This document shows positions 34,450-41,385 of a stretch of DNA of 64,000 nucleotides, one piece after another (position 1 is the first letter of the stretch; every line of letters begins with the position of its first letter). A program made the position numbers and the translations under genes. The notes beneath the pieces are model-generated. The model was given only the letters and a program-made list of their open reading frames with translations. It was not told the DNA's origin and ran no database searches. This DNA is from Entomohabitans teleogrylli (GTDB taxonomy: Bacteria > Pseudomonadota > Gammaproteobacteria > Enterobacterales > Enterobacteriaceae): the NCBI RefSeq assembly GCF_001484765.1, contig NZ_KQ947380.1, positions 186,001 to 250,000 of the forward strand, read 5' to 3'.

Positions 34450-34570
34450 GGCTTGCAAAGGAGGAAAAACCTGGTTTTTTCCTCCTTTGTGTTTATAAGC
34501 CGAAGGCAATGTATTGATTTTGCTATTTGTTATCGGCAGGTTTGCAATGACATGACGTTTGCCACCGGCC
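34450..34570 (-). repeat. Dispersed hairpin repeat, copy 2 (inverted)
   Basis: The reverse complement matches 6374-6500 over about 110 bp with gaps. The terminal hairpin here is CAAAGGAGGAAAAA pairing with TTTTTCCTCCTTTG, more perfect than in copy 1. It sits between the convergent ends of amtB and tesB and could serve as terminator for either. Confidence 0.7.
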
Positions 34571-34578
34571 TTGGGTGT

Positions 34579-35442
34579 TTATACGTTGTGCTGGCGCATC
34601 ACGCCTTCCTGAACCGTAGAGGCGACCAGAACGCCATCACGGGTCCAGAATTCGCCGCGCACAAAACCGCGGGCGCTGGATGCCGAAGTACTTTCAACCT
34701 GGTACAGAAGCCAGTCGTTAAGATCGAAGGGGCGGTGGAACCACATCGAATGGTCGATAGTGGCTATCTGGATACCTGGTTCAAGGAAACCAATGCCGTG
34801 CGGCTGGAGCGCTGTCGGCAGGAAATTGAAGTCAGAAGCGTAGCCCAGCAAATTCTGATGAATTTGTCGTTCATCAGGCACGGTACCATTGGCTTTCAGC
34901 CACACCTGGCGTGTCGGTTTATCGACGTGTCCTTTCAGCGGATTGTGAAAAACCACCGGGCGAATCTCCAGCGGCTTTTCGCATAAAAACTTCTCTTTAG
35001 CCTGAGGCGGCAGCAAATGCGCCAGTTTACCGGCAATATCGGTTTCTGATTGCAGCGATTCGGGCGCCGGAGCCTGCGGCATGGTTTTTTGGTGTTCAAA
35101 GCCGGATTCCGGTGCCTGGAAGGAGGCCGTCATATAGAAAATGGGTTTGCCATTCTGGATCGCGGCCACCCGGCGGGCGCTGAAGCTGTTGCCGTCACGT
35201 AATACTTCCACGTCATAGACAATCGGTTTCTGGCTGTCGCCCGGGCGCAGAAAGTAACTGTGGAAGGAATGGACCAGCCGCGCCGGGGCGACGGTCTCTT
35301 TGGCCGCATACAGCGCCTGGCCGACGACCTGGCCGCCAAATACCTGGCGTAGCCCCAGATCCTCGCTTTGACCGCGGAATAAACCTTCTTCGATTTTTTC
35401 CAGGTTAAGCAGGGCGAGAAGTTTGTTAAGTGCTTGACTCAT
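34579..35442 (-). CDS. tesB: Acyl-CoA thioesterase II
   Basis: A 287-residue double-hotdog thioesterase (E. coli TesB is 286). The catalytic aspartate is in [14 protein letters not shown], with the Ser/Thr in [13 protein letters not shown] and the glutamine in STVQEGVMR. It hydrolyses medium- and long-chain acyl-CoA in the cytoplasm. It is convergent with amtB and divergent from ybaY. Confidence 0.97.
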   Translation of the reverse strand: MSQALNKLLALLNLEKIEEGLFRGQSEDLGLRQVFGGQVVGQALYAAKETVAPARLVHSFHSYFLRPGDSQKPIVYDVEVLRDGNSFSARRVAAIQNGKPIFYMTASFQAPESGFEHQKTMPQAPAPESLQSETDIAGKLAHLLPPQAKEKFLCEKPLEIRPVVFHNPLKGHVDKPTRQVWLKANGTVPDERQIHQNLLGYASDFNFLPTALQPHGIGFLEPGIQIATIDHSMWFHRPFDLNDWLLYQVESTSASSARGFVRGEFWTRDGVLVASTVQEGVMRQHNV

Positions 35443-35660
35443 AGATGATCCTCAGTAAATCCACTCCATCGAGCGCGATAGCGAATGGTCATTATAATTG
35501 ATTATTAATCGATTCCACGCTGGTGCAATAGTCTGAATCCCGTTGCGCTTCCAGGCAAAAATCAGTGATGTGTGCCACACTTAAGCTGTAAATTAAGTTC
35601 CAACCACTCATTCTGGTGGGATCATACTCCCGCTGGTGCAGAGATAATAAGGAGAACCTA

Positions 35661-36233
35661 ATGAAACTCGTGCACATGTTAAGTGGTTTAGCGGTTGCCG
35701 TCGCCCTTGCCGGGTGCGCACAGCACAAAAGCGCCAACGTACCGACGCCTGCTCCCGATCCTTACACAGCCGGCGCGCTCTCCCAGGCCGACCTGAGACA
35801 GCCTAATGTATCCGGTACTATCTGGATCCGCCAGCGCATTGCGTTGCCGCCGGATTCAGTGCTGACGGTAACGTTATCTGATGCATCGCTGGCCGATGCG
35901 CCGGCAAAAGTGCTGTCGCAGAAAGTGGTAAGAACCGAAGGGAAACAGGCGCCGTTTAGCTTTGTGTTGCCGTTTAATCCGGCGGACATTCAGCCTAATG
36001 CACGCATTCTGCTAAGCGCGGCGATCGCCGAGAACGATCGGTTGATCTTCATTACCGACACTGTACAGCAGGTGATTACCCAGGGCGGTACCAAAGCCGA
36101 CCTGACGCTGGTCCCGGTACAGCAGACGGCGATGCCGCTGCAGGAGGGCGGTGGAGCGACTTCGACAGTGCCGGGTACTTCCCCGACCCTGGTCAATCCA
36201 TCCGCGGCACAGCCGGCGCCGACTCAGTACTAA
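35661..36233 (+). CDS. ybaY: YbaY family lipoprotein
   Basis: A 190-residue lipoprotein, the same length as E. coli YbaY. The signal MKLVHMLSGLAVAVALAGC has its lipobox cysteine at 19. The mature part is a YbaY/YscW-type beta-sandwich (SGTIWIRQRIALPPDSVLTVTLSDASLADAPAKVLSQK), followed by a Pro/Ala/Thr-rich tail. YscW-type proteins act as pilotins in other systems; no role is proven for YbaY. The start follows AAGGAG. Confidence 0.93.
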   Translation: MKLVHMLSGLAVAVALAGCAQHKSANVPTPAPDPYTAGALSQADLRQPNVSGTIWIRQRIALPPDSVLTVTLSDASLADAPAKVLSQKVVRTEGKQAPFSFVLPFNPADIQPNARILLSAAIAENDRLIFITDTVQQVITQGGTKADLTLVPVQQTAMPLQEGGGATSTVPGTSPTLVNPSAAQPAPTQY

Positions 36234-36255
36234 TCATCCCTGCCGGTTGTTTACT

Positions 36256-36277
36256 GATGCCGCCACAGGGCGGCATC
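36256..36277. terminator. Hairpin between convergent ybaY and atl
   Basis: GATGCCGCC-ACAG-GGCGGCATC, a perfect 9-bp stem, no strong T-run on either side. Confidence 0.55.
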
Positions 36278-36280
36278 GGG

Positions 36281-36589
36281 TTAATAAATCCAGCGGTAGC
36301 GTTGCATATCGATGCGCCCATCCCCGCTAACCTGAACGCCTTCTGACAACAGAGCCTGACGCTGACGCTGTAAATCCGGACCGGTCAGCGAGATCGCGCC
36401 ATGGCGATTCACCACCCGGTGCCATGGCAGACGGCTGCCTTCTGGCAGGCGCCGTAATACACCGCCGACCTGACGCGCTGCCCGGGGCGATCCCGCCAGA
36501 CGCGCGACATCGCCGTAGGTTGTCACCGTCCCTTCCGGGATGGCGGCAATAATCTGGTATACCCGTTGAGGAAAACTGTCCTCCACCAT
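36281..36589 (-). CDS. atl: Alkyltransferase-like protein (YbaZ)
   Basis: A 102-residue protein of the ATL family, related to the C-terminal domain of O6-methylguanine methyltransferase. Where methyltransferases have PCHR, this sequence has LPWHRVVNRHG, with Trp in place of the acceptor Cys, as in E. coli YbaZ. ATLs bind O6-alkylguanine without transferring the alkyl group and flag lesions for nucleotide excision repair. The ATG is chosen because GGAG lies 8 bp upstream; a longer in-frame start at 36661 would add 24 residues. Confidence 0.93.
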   Translation of the reverse strand: MVEDSFPQRVYQIIAAIPEGTVTTYGDVARLAGSPRAARQVGGVLRRLPEGSRLPWHRVVNRHGAISLTGPDLQRQRQALLSEGVQVSGDGRIDMQRYRWIY

Positions 36590-36687
36590 GCTCTTTCTCC
36601 ATTCAGGATGCGGTTTCAGGATAAACATCCCGACAGGCGCTGTGAAGTCCGCTTTGTGCAAGAAAGCGCCATGTAGCCCGCTGCGGC

Positions 36688-36716
36688 TTGCAATTGCCTG
36701 GCGCTATGGGGATAAT
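36688..36716 (+). promoter_or_regulatory. ffs promoter
   Basis: TTGCAA, 17 bp, GATAAT, ending 32 bp before the mature 4.5S RNA. This leaves a short 5' leader, as expected for the RNase P-processed precursor. Confidence 0.8.
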
Positions 36717-36748
36717 GCGCCAGCGCGTTGAGACTCAACGCTCTCAAT

Positions 36749-36862
36749 GGGGGCCCTGTTGGTTCTCCCGCAACGCTACTCTGTTTACCTGGTCAGGGCC
36801 GGAAGGCAGCAGCCAAAGCAGATGACGTGTGTGCCGGGATGTAGCTGGCAGGGCCCCCACCC
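36749..36862 (+). ncRNA. ffs: 4.5S RNA (signal recognition particle RNA)
   Basis: A 114-nt sequence from GGGGGCCCTG to GGGCCCCCACCC that closely matches E. coli 4.5S RNA, including the Ffh-binding apical region with the GGAA tetraloop and AGCAGCC strand. Compared with the E. coli sequence as I remember it, the base pair closing the tetraloop stem is changed from U-A to G-C on both strands (GCCGGAAGGC rather than UCCGGAAGGA), a compensatory change. It acts with Ffh in co-translational membrane targeting. Immediately downstream lies an integrase remnant, so its 3' end may have served as an integration site. Confidence 0.97.
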
Positions 36863-36962
36863 AATTATGAGTAACTCCTTAATAGATAACGTCTAAAGTA
36901 CTGAAATCCCGCCTCCATAGCCTTAGTGGTACAAAAATTGTGTATCACCAGTAGGCTGTACG

Positions 36963-37253
36963 ATGTCCCTTATGCTCTCCTGTCATGGGATCTGGTACTA
37001 CCGGAAAGTTAACGTCTTACCCTGTGGTAAACCCCGTGATTTTCGTCGTGCGTTAGGTACGCGTTCAAAGACTGAAGCGACAATGGCTCGGAAGTGTCTG
37101 GATTATCCGTGGCGATTCAATCTCGTTATGAGATCTGGTATTACCCCTGGGTCTTTATATTCCGCAAATAGCGTGATAGGTAGGTGTGTCTTTTACACAC
37201 CTGTCAGGAACGCGAAATCAGAAATGTACAGGGCAATCAATACTACATCGTAG
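36963..37253 (+). pseudogene. Eroded tyrosine-integrase N-terminus
   Basis: The first ~45 codons read MSLMLSCHGIWYYRKVNVLP then CGKPRDFRRALGTRSKTEATMARK, which resembles the N-terminal arm-binding segment of phage/island tyrosine recombinases (pattern GxWYYRK...GKxxxFRRxLGTRxxxEA). No core-binding or catalytic domain follows, and the frame ends at about 96 codons in unrelated sequence. At 37127-37147 an imperfect repeat of 36984-37004 (16 of 21 bases) encodes YEIWYYP in another frame, suggesting a second integrase start or a duplication. Its position, 100 bp after ffs and on the same strand, is typical of an integrase next to its attachment site. Confidence 0.55.
37182..37202. other. Perfect hairpin in island
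   Basis: AGGTGTGT-CTTTT-ACACACCT, an 8-bp perfect stem. Role unknown. Confidence 0.35.
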
Positions 37254-37652
37254 GGAATCCCGGCATACTCGTCATCAGGTTTTGCTGTGCTACAGTAGAA
37301 ACGATGTTTGTGGAGAGCTGAAAGTATAATTATGTATGTAGTTATATTTTTTGGGGAGGCTGAAAATATATATCGATAAGGGTGATTTGATAGTTTTTCC
37401 TTTCCTTTTTCGACGATGAATCAATTATTTGGGGAAAAGTAATCTTTCTCAGTCATGTAACCTCTATTTGTGTAGAAACATGGACGTGGTGTCAATACTG
37501 ATTTTCTAATAGAATGCGGTTTAATAGCTTTTGGAAAATATAACTTGTATATGAGTGCTATACACTACTATCAGTGAATTATAGGAATTATTGCCGACTT
37601 TGATGGAGATTAGTATAATTTGCTAAGGGTTAATATAAAAAAGGATAATTAT
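37254..37652. other. AT-rich gene-less interval of the ffs island
   Basis: About 400 bp of visibly AT-rich sequence before the DUF4225 gene. Several TATAAT-like words occur (for example near 37325 and 37610), but no single promoter stands out. The composition contrasts with the neighbouring core genes. Confidence 0.4.
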
Positions 37653-38414
37653 ATGTGTGCTTATAATATGGACAGAAATGAGTTTGAAGATAAATGTGAT
37701 GAACTTATACAGCTTGCAACCCAGTTAGCGATGAAACATTTATTGCATAGGGCGACAGAATTCTTCCATGAGGTACAGGAGCTTATCCTGCAGATTCGAT
37801 ATGAAATTGAAATCAATTGCTTAACGTATTCGGGTGGTAGTCAAATTATTGAAAATCAAATAAAACATTTCAATAAACAGGATGCGTATCTAACTTTTGA
37901 CAAAGCGAAAGCTTATTTTTTAGTAAAAAAAGAGCAGAAGGAAAAGAGGCTCAATCTTACCCTGGCACAGATAGGTTTTGTTGCCGGAGGTGCTCAGGCT
38001 GTTAGCGGCGCTGGTGTGTGTGCTGCGACTTTAGGAATAGCTTGTGCTTCATATGGTATCCCAATGATGTTGCATGGAACAAATAATACATATGAGAACG
38101 GATATTACCTTCTTTACCGTAAAAATAAATCTGGTACGGTCAGAGATGCATATCGATATGTAGCACATGAATTAGGATATGGTAATAAGCAAGGCGATTA
38201 TGTCTATGGCGCCGTTGATTTGTCATTGACGGGCTGGGGCGGGTACCGCAAGATACTCTTACCACGAGAGAAATCCTGGAGTTTGTTCCGGCATATAAGA
38301 GCCGACTATATTCGTGGTTGGCAGCAAGCCGGGACTGTGGCATTAAGTGTCGATGCGTTAAGTTCGGTGGGTACAGGCTGGCAATTATATGTTTTAAAAG
38401 GAGAAGGACAGTGA
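37653..38414 (+). CDS. DUF4225-type protein with hydrophobic core
   Basis: A 253-residue protein that I place in the DUF4225 family from its central and C-terminal pattern. Residues 1-100 are helical and charged. Residues about 103-141 form a Gly/Ala/Cys-rich hydrophobic stretch (IGFVAGGAQAVSGAGVCAATLGIACASYGIPMMLHG). Then follow NNTYENGYYLLYR and a C-terminal region ending FRHIRADYIRGWQQAG. No catalytic motif is recognised. The hydrophobic stretch resembles segments in some polymorphic-toxin proteins, which is inference only. The ATG is chosen over a TTG 11 codons upstream because AAGGA lies 7 bp before it. Its codon use is AT-rich, unlike flanking core genes. It overlaps the next gene by 4 bp. 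Confidence 0.7.
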   Translation: MCAYNMDRNEFEDKCDELIQLATQLAMKHLLHRATEFFHEVQELILQIRYEIEINCLTYSGGSQIIENQIKHFNKQDAYLTFDKAKAYFLVKKEQKEKRLNLTLAQIGFVAGGAQAVSGAGVCAATLGIACASYGIPMMLHGTNNTYENGYYLLYRKNKSGTVRDAYRYVAHELGYGNKQGDYVYGAVDLSLTGWGGYRKILLPREKSWSLFRHIRADYIRGWQQAGTVALSVDALSSVGTGWQLYVLKGEGQ

Positions 38415-38746
38415 CTGAACAGGCGCTAATTTTTTCCTCGCAAACAATTTGGCCAGTTGTCGGGTTTTACTTTGTCTCAGCTTTATTATTTTTGCTTTTA
38501 TTTTTAATAAAAATAAAAATCATGAAGAGAAAGAATTATTTTTTATTTGTGGTTTGTTCATTAGTCGTTATCTTTTCTGCCTCAATACAGTTTGCTTTAT
38601 TTATGCATGGGACGGCATTTGCTAAAAGTTTCTTACATATCGATCTCGATGTGGATGCTTATGACTCGATATATTGGGGGGCATTATTTTATTCTCTGTT
38701 ATACTTGCTGGCAGTACCGCGAAATATCTTTGTAAAATATATATAA
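38411..38746 (+). CDS. Small three-helix membrane protein, partner of the DUF4225 gene
   Basis: A 111-residue protein starting at GTG inside the stop of the upstream gene (GTGA overlap), with AAGGAG-AAGG upstream. Hydrophobic segments at about 14-34, 43-65 and 88-103 predict three membrane helices separated by a basic loop (KIKIMKRKN) and an acidic loop (IDLDVDAYD). I do not recognise the family. Tight coupling to the DUF4225 gene suggests that the two work together, for instance as effector and immunity or as a membrane complex. This is inference from arrangement alone. Confidence 0.75.
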   Translation: MTEQALIFSSQTIWPVVGFYFVSALLFLLLFLIKIKIMKRKNYFLFVVCSLVVIFSASIQFALFMHGTAFAKSFLHIDLDVDAYDSIYWGALFYSLLYLLAVPRNIFVKYI

Positions 38747-39048
38747 ATTCTGCTACCGGAAAGGGCAATATTTCATCGTCGGGGGGGCAGCAACCAGTCA
38801 ACAGGCGACCAACACGGACCCGCTAACGCGTTGATTCGCCATCGCTTCTCTGTGGTTACGGGTTAGCCTGGTCGTGCTGGTCGTGCTGGTCGTGCTGGTC
38901 GTGCTGGTCGTGCTGGTCGTGCTGGTCGTGCTGGTCGCGTTGGCCGGATTGCCGGTCTGATGACTCAGGGGTTGTCTGCCGGAACAAAATTAAACCCTGA
39001 TTTCAGAGTGGTTATCGCTTGAGAAAAAACCTGGCGATAAATCTTTGC
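38747..39048. other. Gene-less interval with tandem repeats
   Basis: About 300 bp between the membrane-protein gene and the Pho box. It contains the 9-bp tandem repeat array listed separately; I see no complete gene. Confidence 0.5.
38868..38939 (+). repeat. 9-bp tandem repeat, eight units
   Basis: Seven perfect copies of CTGGTCGTG followed by one variant CTGGTCGCG. Read in the frame of the repeat it would encode (Leu-Val-Val)n within SLWLRVSLVVLVV..LVALAGLPV-stop, but no ATG, GTG or TTG start with a ribosome binding site precedes it after the upstream in-frame stop. Confidence 0.95.
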
Positions 39049-39077
39049 CTGTCATTTTATTGTCATATTAATGTCAC
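39049..39077 (+). promoter_or_regulatory. Three-repeat Pho box
   Basis: CTGTCAT-TTTA-TTGTCAT-ATTA-ATGTCAC: three 7-bp direct repeats at exact 11-bp spacing, matching the PhoB box consensus CTGTCAT-N4-CTGTCAC. Confidence 0.8.
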
Positions 39078-39084
39078 GTTTTGT

Positions 39085-39093
39085 TGCTAGTCT
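39085..39093 (+). promoter_or_regulatory. Extended -10 downstream of Pho box
   Basis: TG-C-TAGTCT begins a few bases after the last Pho repeat, with the hexamer 10 bp from the box. This is the arrangement of PhoB-activated promoters, where the box replaces the -35. Confidence 0.55.
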
Positions 39094-39224
39094 GTTAACC
39101 GCTGTGAATTTATTTTGCTATTATCCAGGTAATATATTCTCAGGATGCCTGACTTCGTAGTGGATGTTATTAATAGTGGGTTGTATCAAAGATTTTTTCT
39201 CCTTACCTGACTCAGGGAGCTTTT

Positions 39225-39479
39225 ATGAGCACGGTTGTGTTAAATGTGAAAGTGAGTGTGGAATTAAAGGAAAAATTACGCCATTGCGCCGATGAAGCGC
39301 AGGAGACGTTGAGCAGCATTACCGAGAAACTCCTCTGGTTGGGGCTGCAGCATGCAGAGGATGAGCATGATGTTTCTGGCGAAGATATTGATAACCAACA
39401 TACGGAAGAGGACCACGTTCCGCCTCTTTCGGCTAAAGAAATCAAACTGTTAAGAAAAATAATGAAGAAAAGAAAATGA
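39225..39479 (+). CDS. Small charged protein of unknown function, first gene of a Pho-box unit
   Basis: An 84-residue protein, not recognised. The N-terminal part (VVLNVKVSVELKEKLRHCADEAQETLSSITEKLLWLGLQHAED) has a beta strand followed by two helices, weakly like ribbon-helix-helix proteins. The rest is an acidic linker (EDEHDVSGEDIDNQHTEEDH) and a basic C-terminus (KEIKLLRKIMKKRK). GGAG is well placed before the ATG. It overlaps the next gene by 4 bp (ATGA). The only promoter-like signal upstream is the Pho box about 150 bp away, so phosphate starvation is the predicted inducer. Confidence 0.75.
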   Translation: MSTVVLNVKVSVELKEKLRHCADEAQETLSSITEKLLWLGLQHAEDEHDVSGEDIDNQHTEEDHVPPLSAKEIKLLRKIMKKRK

Positions 39480-39703
39480 AAGAAAATCACGACCTCACCA
39501 CCGCAAACAACTATCTTGATGCCTGTCATTTACTGCGTTCCGGCTATGTTAAACATGTCCGGCTGGGCTGGAATATTGGCAGCGATGAGTTTTTTCGCAT
39601 CGCCTCTGACTGGTGCGATGCCGGGGCGAAAATAAAGCGCGATGGCGACAGTTTTATTATCTCTCTGAAAGGTTTTGCTATTCCGCGTCAGCAACAGAGC
39701 TGA
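39476..39703 (+). CDS. Small protein of unknown function, second gene of the Pho-box unit
   Basis: A 75-residue soluble protein, MKENHDLTTANNYLDACHLLRS and onward, with GWNIGSDEFFRIASDWCDAGAKIKRDGDSFIISLKG. I recognise no family, and no signal peptide or membrane segment is visible. The start codon overlaps the upstream stop (ATGA), indicating translational coupling. The ribosome binding site is weak (AAGAAAAG), consistent with reinitiation. A GC-rich hairpin with T-run lies 140 bp downstream. Confidence 0.7.
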   Translation: MKENHDLTTANNYLDACHLLRSGYVKHVRLGWNIGSDEFFRIASDWCDAGAKIKRDGDSFIISLKGFAIPRQQQS

Positions 39704-39841
39704 ATGTGCCATAGAAAATGACCGGATGCTGCAACACAATCTTCATCATTTATTCATGCCGCGGTATTGTCGGTATACAATAATTGCCGGGCTGTTATAG
39801 ATATGCCTCAATAAAATGTGCATGGTCATGGATGATCTCCC

Positions 39842-39875
39842 GGGTGGGCCGCTGGCGGCTCACCCGTTTATTTTT
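39842..39875 (+). terminator. Terminator of the Pho-box unit
   Basis: GGGTGGGCCGC pairs with GCGGCTCACCC, followed by GTTTATTTTT. It abuts the 3' end of the convergent MocR gene. Confidence 0.75.
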
Positions 39876-41298
39876 ATACGCTGGTCAGGCGTGCGCGCTG
39901 GCGGCCGCGCAGAGACACCTGCTCCCAGACAGGGCGTAGCCGCAGCAAAACCGCCTCCATCTGCGCTTCAGGCAGTGTAAAAGGCAGGCGTAGAAAACGC
40001 TCCAGCGTGCCGTCAACGCCAAAGCGTGGTCCGGCGCCGATATGGATTCCAATATTCTCACTGGCGGCGGCGAATACGCTGGCCAGCGGCGCCGAGAGAT
40101 TTGCCCACAGCGAAAGGCCGCCGGCCGGAGGCGTCACTTGCCATTCAGGGAACCACCGTTGTACCTGCTGTAACATCGCATCGCGCCTGGAGCGCAGTAT
40201 GGCGCGTCTGGCGCTGAGCATCTGTTCGCCCCGGTCAATCAGGTGCGCGGTGGCGAGTTGTTCCAGTACCGGCGTGCCCAGATCCATACTGTCGCGGTTT
40301 TGCAGCAGCGTGGCGATGATTTGCGGGCTGGCGCGTACCCAGCCGACGCGCAACCCTCCCCAGAAACTTTTCGATGTCGATCCCAGAGTGATCACCCACT
40401 CTTCGCGATCGAAGGCGGCCAGCGGCGGCGGTGGCGGCGCCTCATACCACAGGTCCACCATGGTTTCATCCGCCACTGCCAGCGTACGAGTGCGGGCGGC
40501 GATATCCGCGACCCGGGCCCGGGTATCACTGTCCATACAGCGGCCGGTTGGGTTATGAAAATCCGGCAATAGCCAGGCGAGACGCGGCGCAGTCTGGGCG
40601 ATGGTGGCCGCCAGTCCGGCGGTGTCCCAGCCCTGTTCGGCAAGCGGTACCGGGATTGGGCGGCAGGAAGCGCCGCGGATAACCGATATTGCCAGCGGCC
40701 AGGTGGGCTGATCAATAGCGATCCGATCTCCCGGTCCGGTAAAGCTTCTGAGTAACAGCGCCAGGCCGTTGGCGGCGCCGTTGACGATCAGAATATTGTC
40801 CGGCGTTGTCGGAACGCCGCGTTCGCTATAGCGTCGGGCGATAGCTTCCCGCAGCGGCAGCAACCCCTGAGAATCATAACCGGTCTGGCTGAGATATTCC
40901 GGCAACAGGGTCAGGGCGGCGGAATAGGCCTGATGAATTTCCGGGCCGGCGCTCAGCGCCGCCGTTGAGAGATCGATATCCGCATTGGTTGTCGACCAGA
41001 CTGGCGCGGCGTGTTTTTCCGGCAGCATCGTGACAGAACCCGATCCCTGGCGGCTACACAGGTAGCCTTCGGCGCGTAATTGTTCCAGCGCGTTGCTCAC
41101 CGTGGTGCGGCTAACGGCAAGCGCATCGGCGAGATCCCGTTCGCCAGGCAGTCGACAACCTATTGGCAGGCGACCGTCGAGGATCAGTAAACGTAGCCCG
41201 TCGGTCAATTGCCGCCAGAGCGGATGCCGGGAATGTTGCTGACGCCATTCTCCCAACAACATTACCAGTGACGCACTACCGGTTCGACGTTGATTCAT
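39874..41298 (-). CDS. MocR/GntR-family regulator of the YczR type
   Basis: A 474-residue protein: N-terminal GntR winged helix (about 20-90, PLWRQLTDGLRLLILDGRLPIGCRLPGERDLADALAVSRTTVSNALEQLRAEGYL), then a fold-type I aminotransferase-like domain. The pyridoxal-phosphate lysine is expected in GSTSKSFWGGLRVGW. MocR proteins bind PLP as sensor rather than acting as transaminases. It is divergent from a YczE-type membrane protein gene, the arrangement described for YczR regulators, so it probably controls that gene. Confidence 0.88.
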   Translation of the reverse strand: MNQRRTGSASLVMLLGEWRQQHSRHPLWRQLTDGLRLLILDGRLPIGCRLPGERDLADALAVSRTTVSNALEQLRAEGYLCSRQGSGSVTMLPEKHAAPVWSTTNADIDLSTAALSAGPEIHQAYSAALTLLPEYLSQTGYDSQGLLPLREAIARRYSERGVPTTPDNILIVNGAANGLALLLRSFTGPGDRIAIDQPTWPLAISVIRGASCRPIPVPLAEQGWDTAGLAATIAQTAPRLAWLLPDFHNPTGRCMDSDTRARVADIAARTRTLAVADETMVDLWYEAPPPPPLAAFDREEWVITLGSTSKSFWGGLRVGWVRASPQIIATLLQNRDSMDLGTPVLEQLATAHLIDRGEQMLSARRAILRSRRDAMLQQVQRWFPEWQVTPPAGGLSLWANLSAPLASVFAAASENIGIHIGAGPRFGVDGTLERFLRLPFTLPEAQMEAVLLRLRPVWEQVSLRGRQRARLTSV

Positions 41299-41302
41299 TG
41301 CA

Positions 41303-41340
41303 GTCCACTTTTTTTAAACTGGCCATTAATAAGAAGTCCA
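41303..41340. promoter_or_regulatory. Candidate MocR operator between yczR-like and yczE-like genes
   Basis: AGTCCA(C/T) occurs at 41302-41308 and 41335-41341 as direct repeats 33 bp apart, with a related TGGCCAT in between (41320-41326). MocR regulators often bind widely spaced direct repeats in such divergent regions. Confidence 0.4.
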
Positions 41341-41385
41341 TTGTAGTGAAGAGTATAGCGACAAGATACCGGACAGGGGAAAGAA

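Noticed and set aside
36256-36277. REP element between ybaY and atl
   Set aside because: It is a simple perfect hairpin without the REP consensus and is better explained as a shared transcription terminator.
38868-38939. CRISPR array
   Set aside because: The units are 9 bp, contiguous and have no spacers; there are no cas genes in the window.
38790-38960. ilvL-type attenuator leader peptide from the Leu-Val-Val repeat
   Set aside because: No initiation codon or ribosome binding site in frame, no terminator/antiterminator pair, and no branched-chain amino acid gene downstream.
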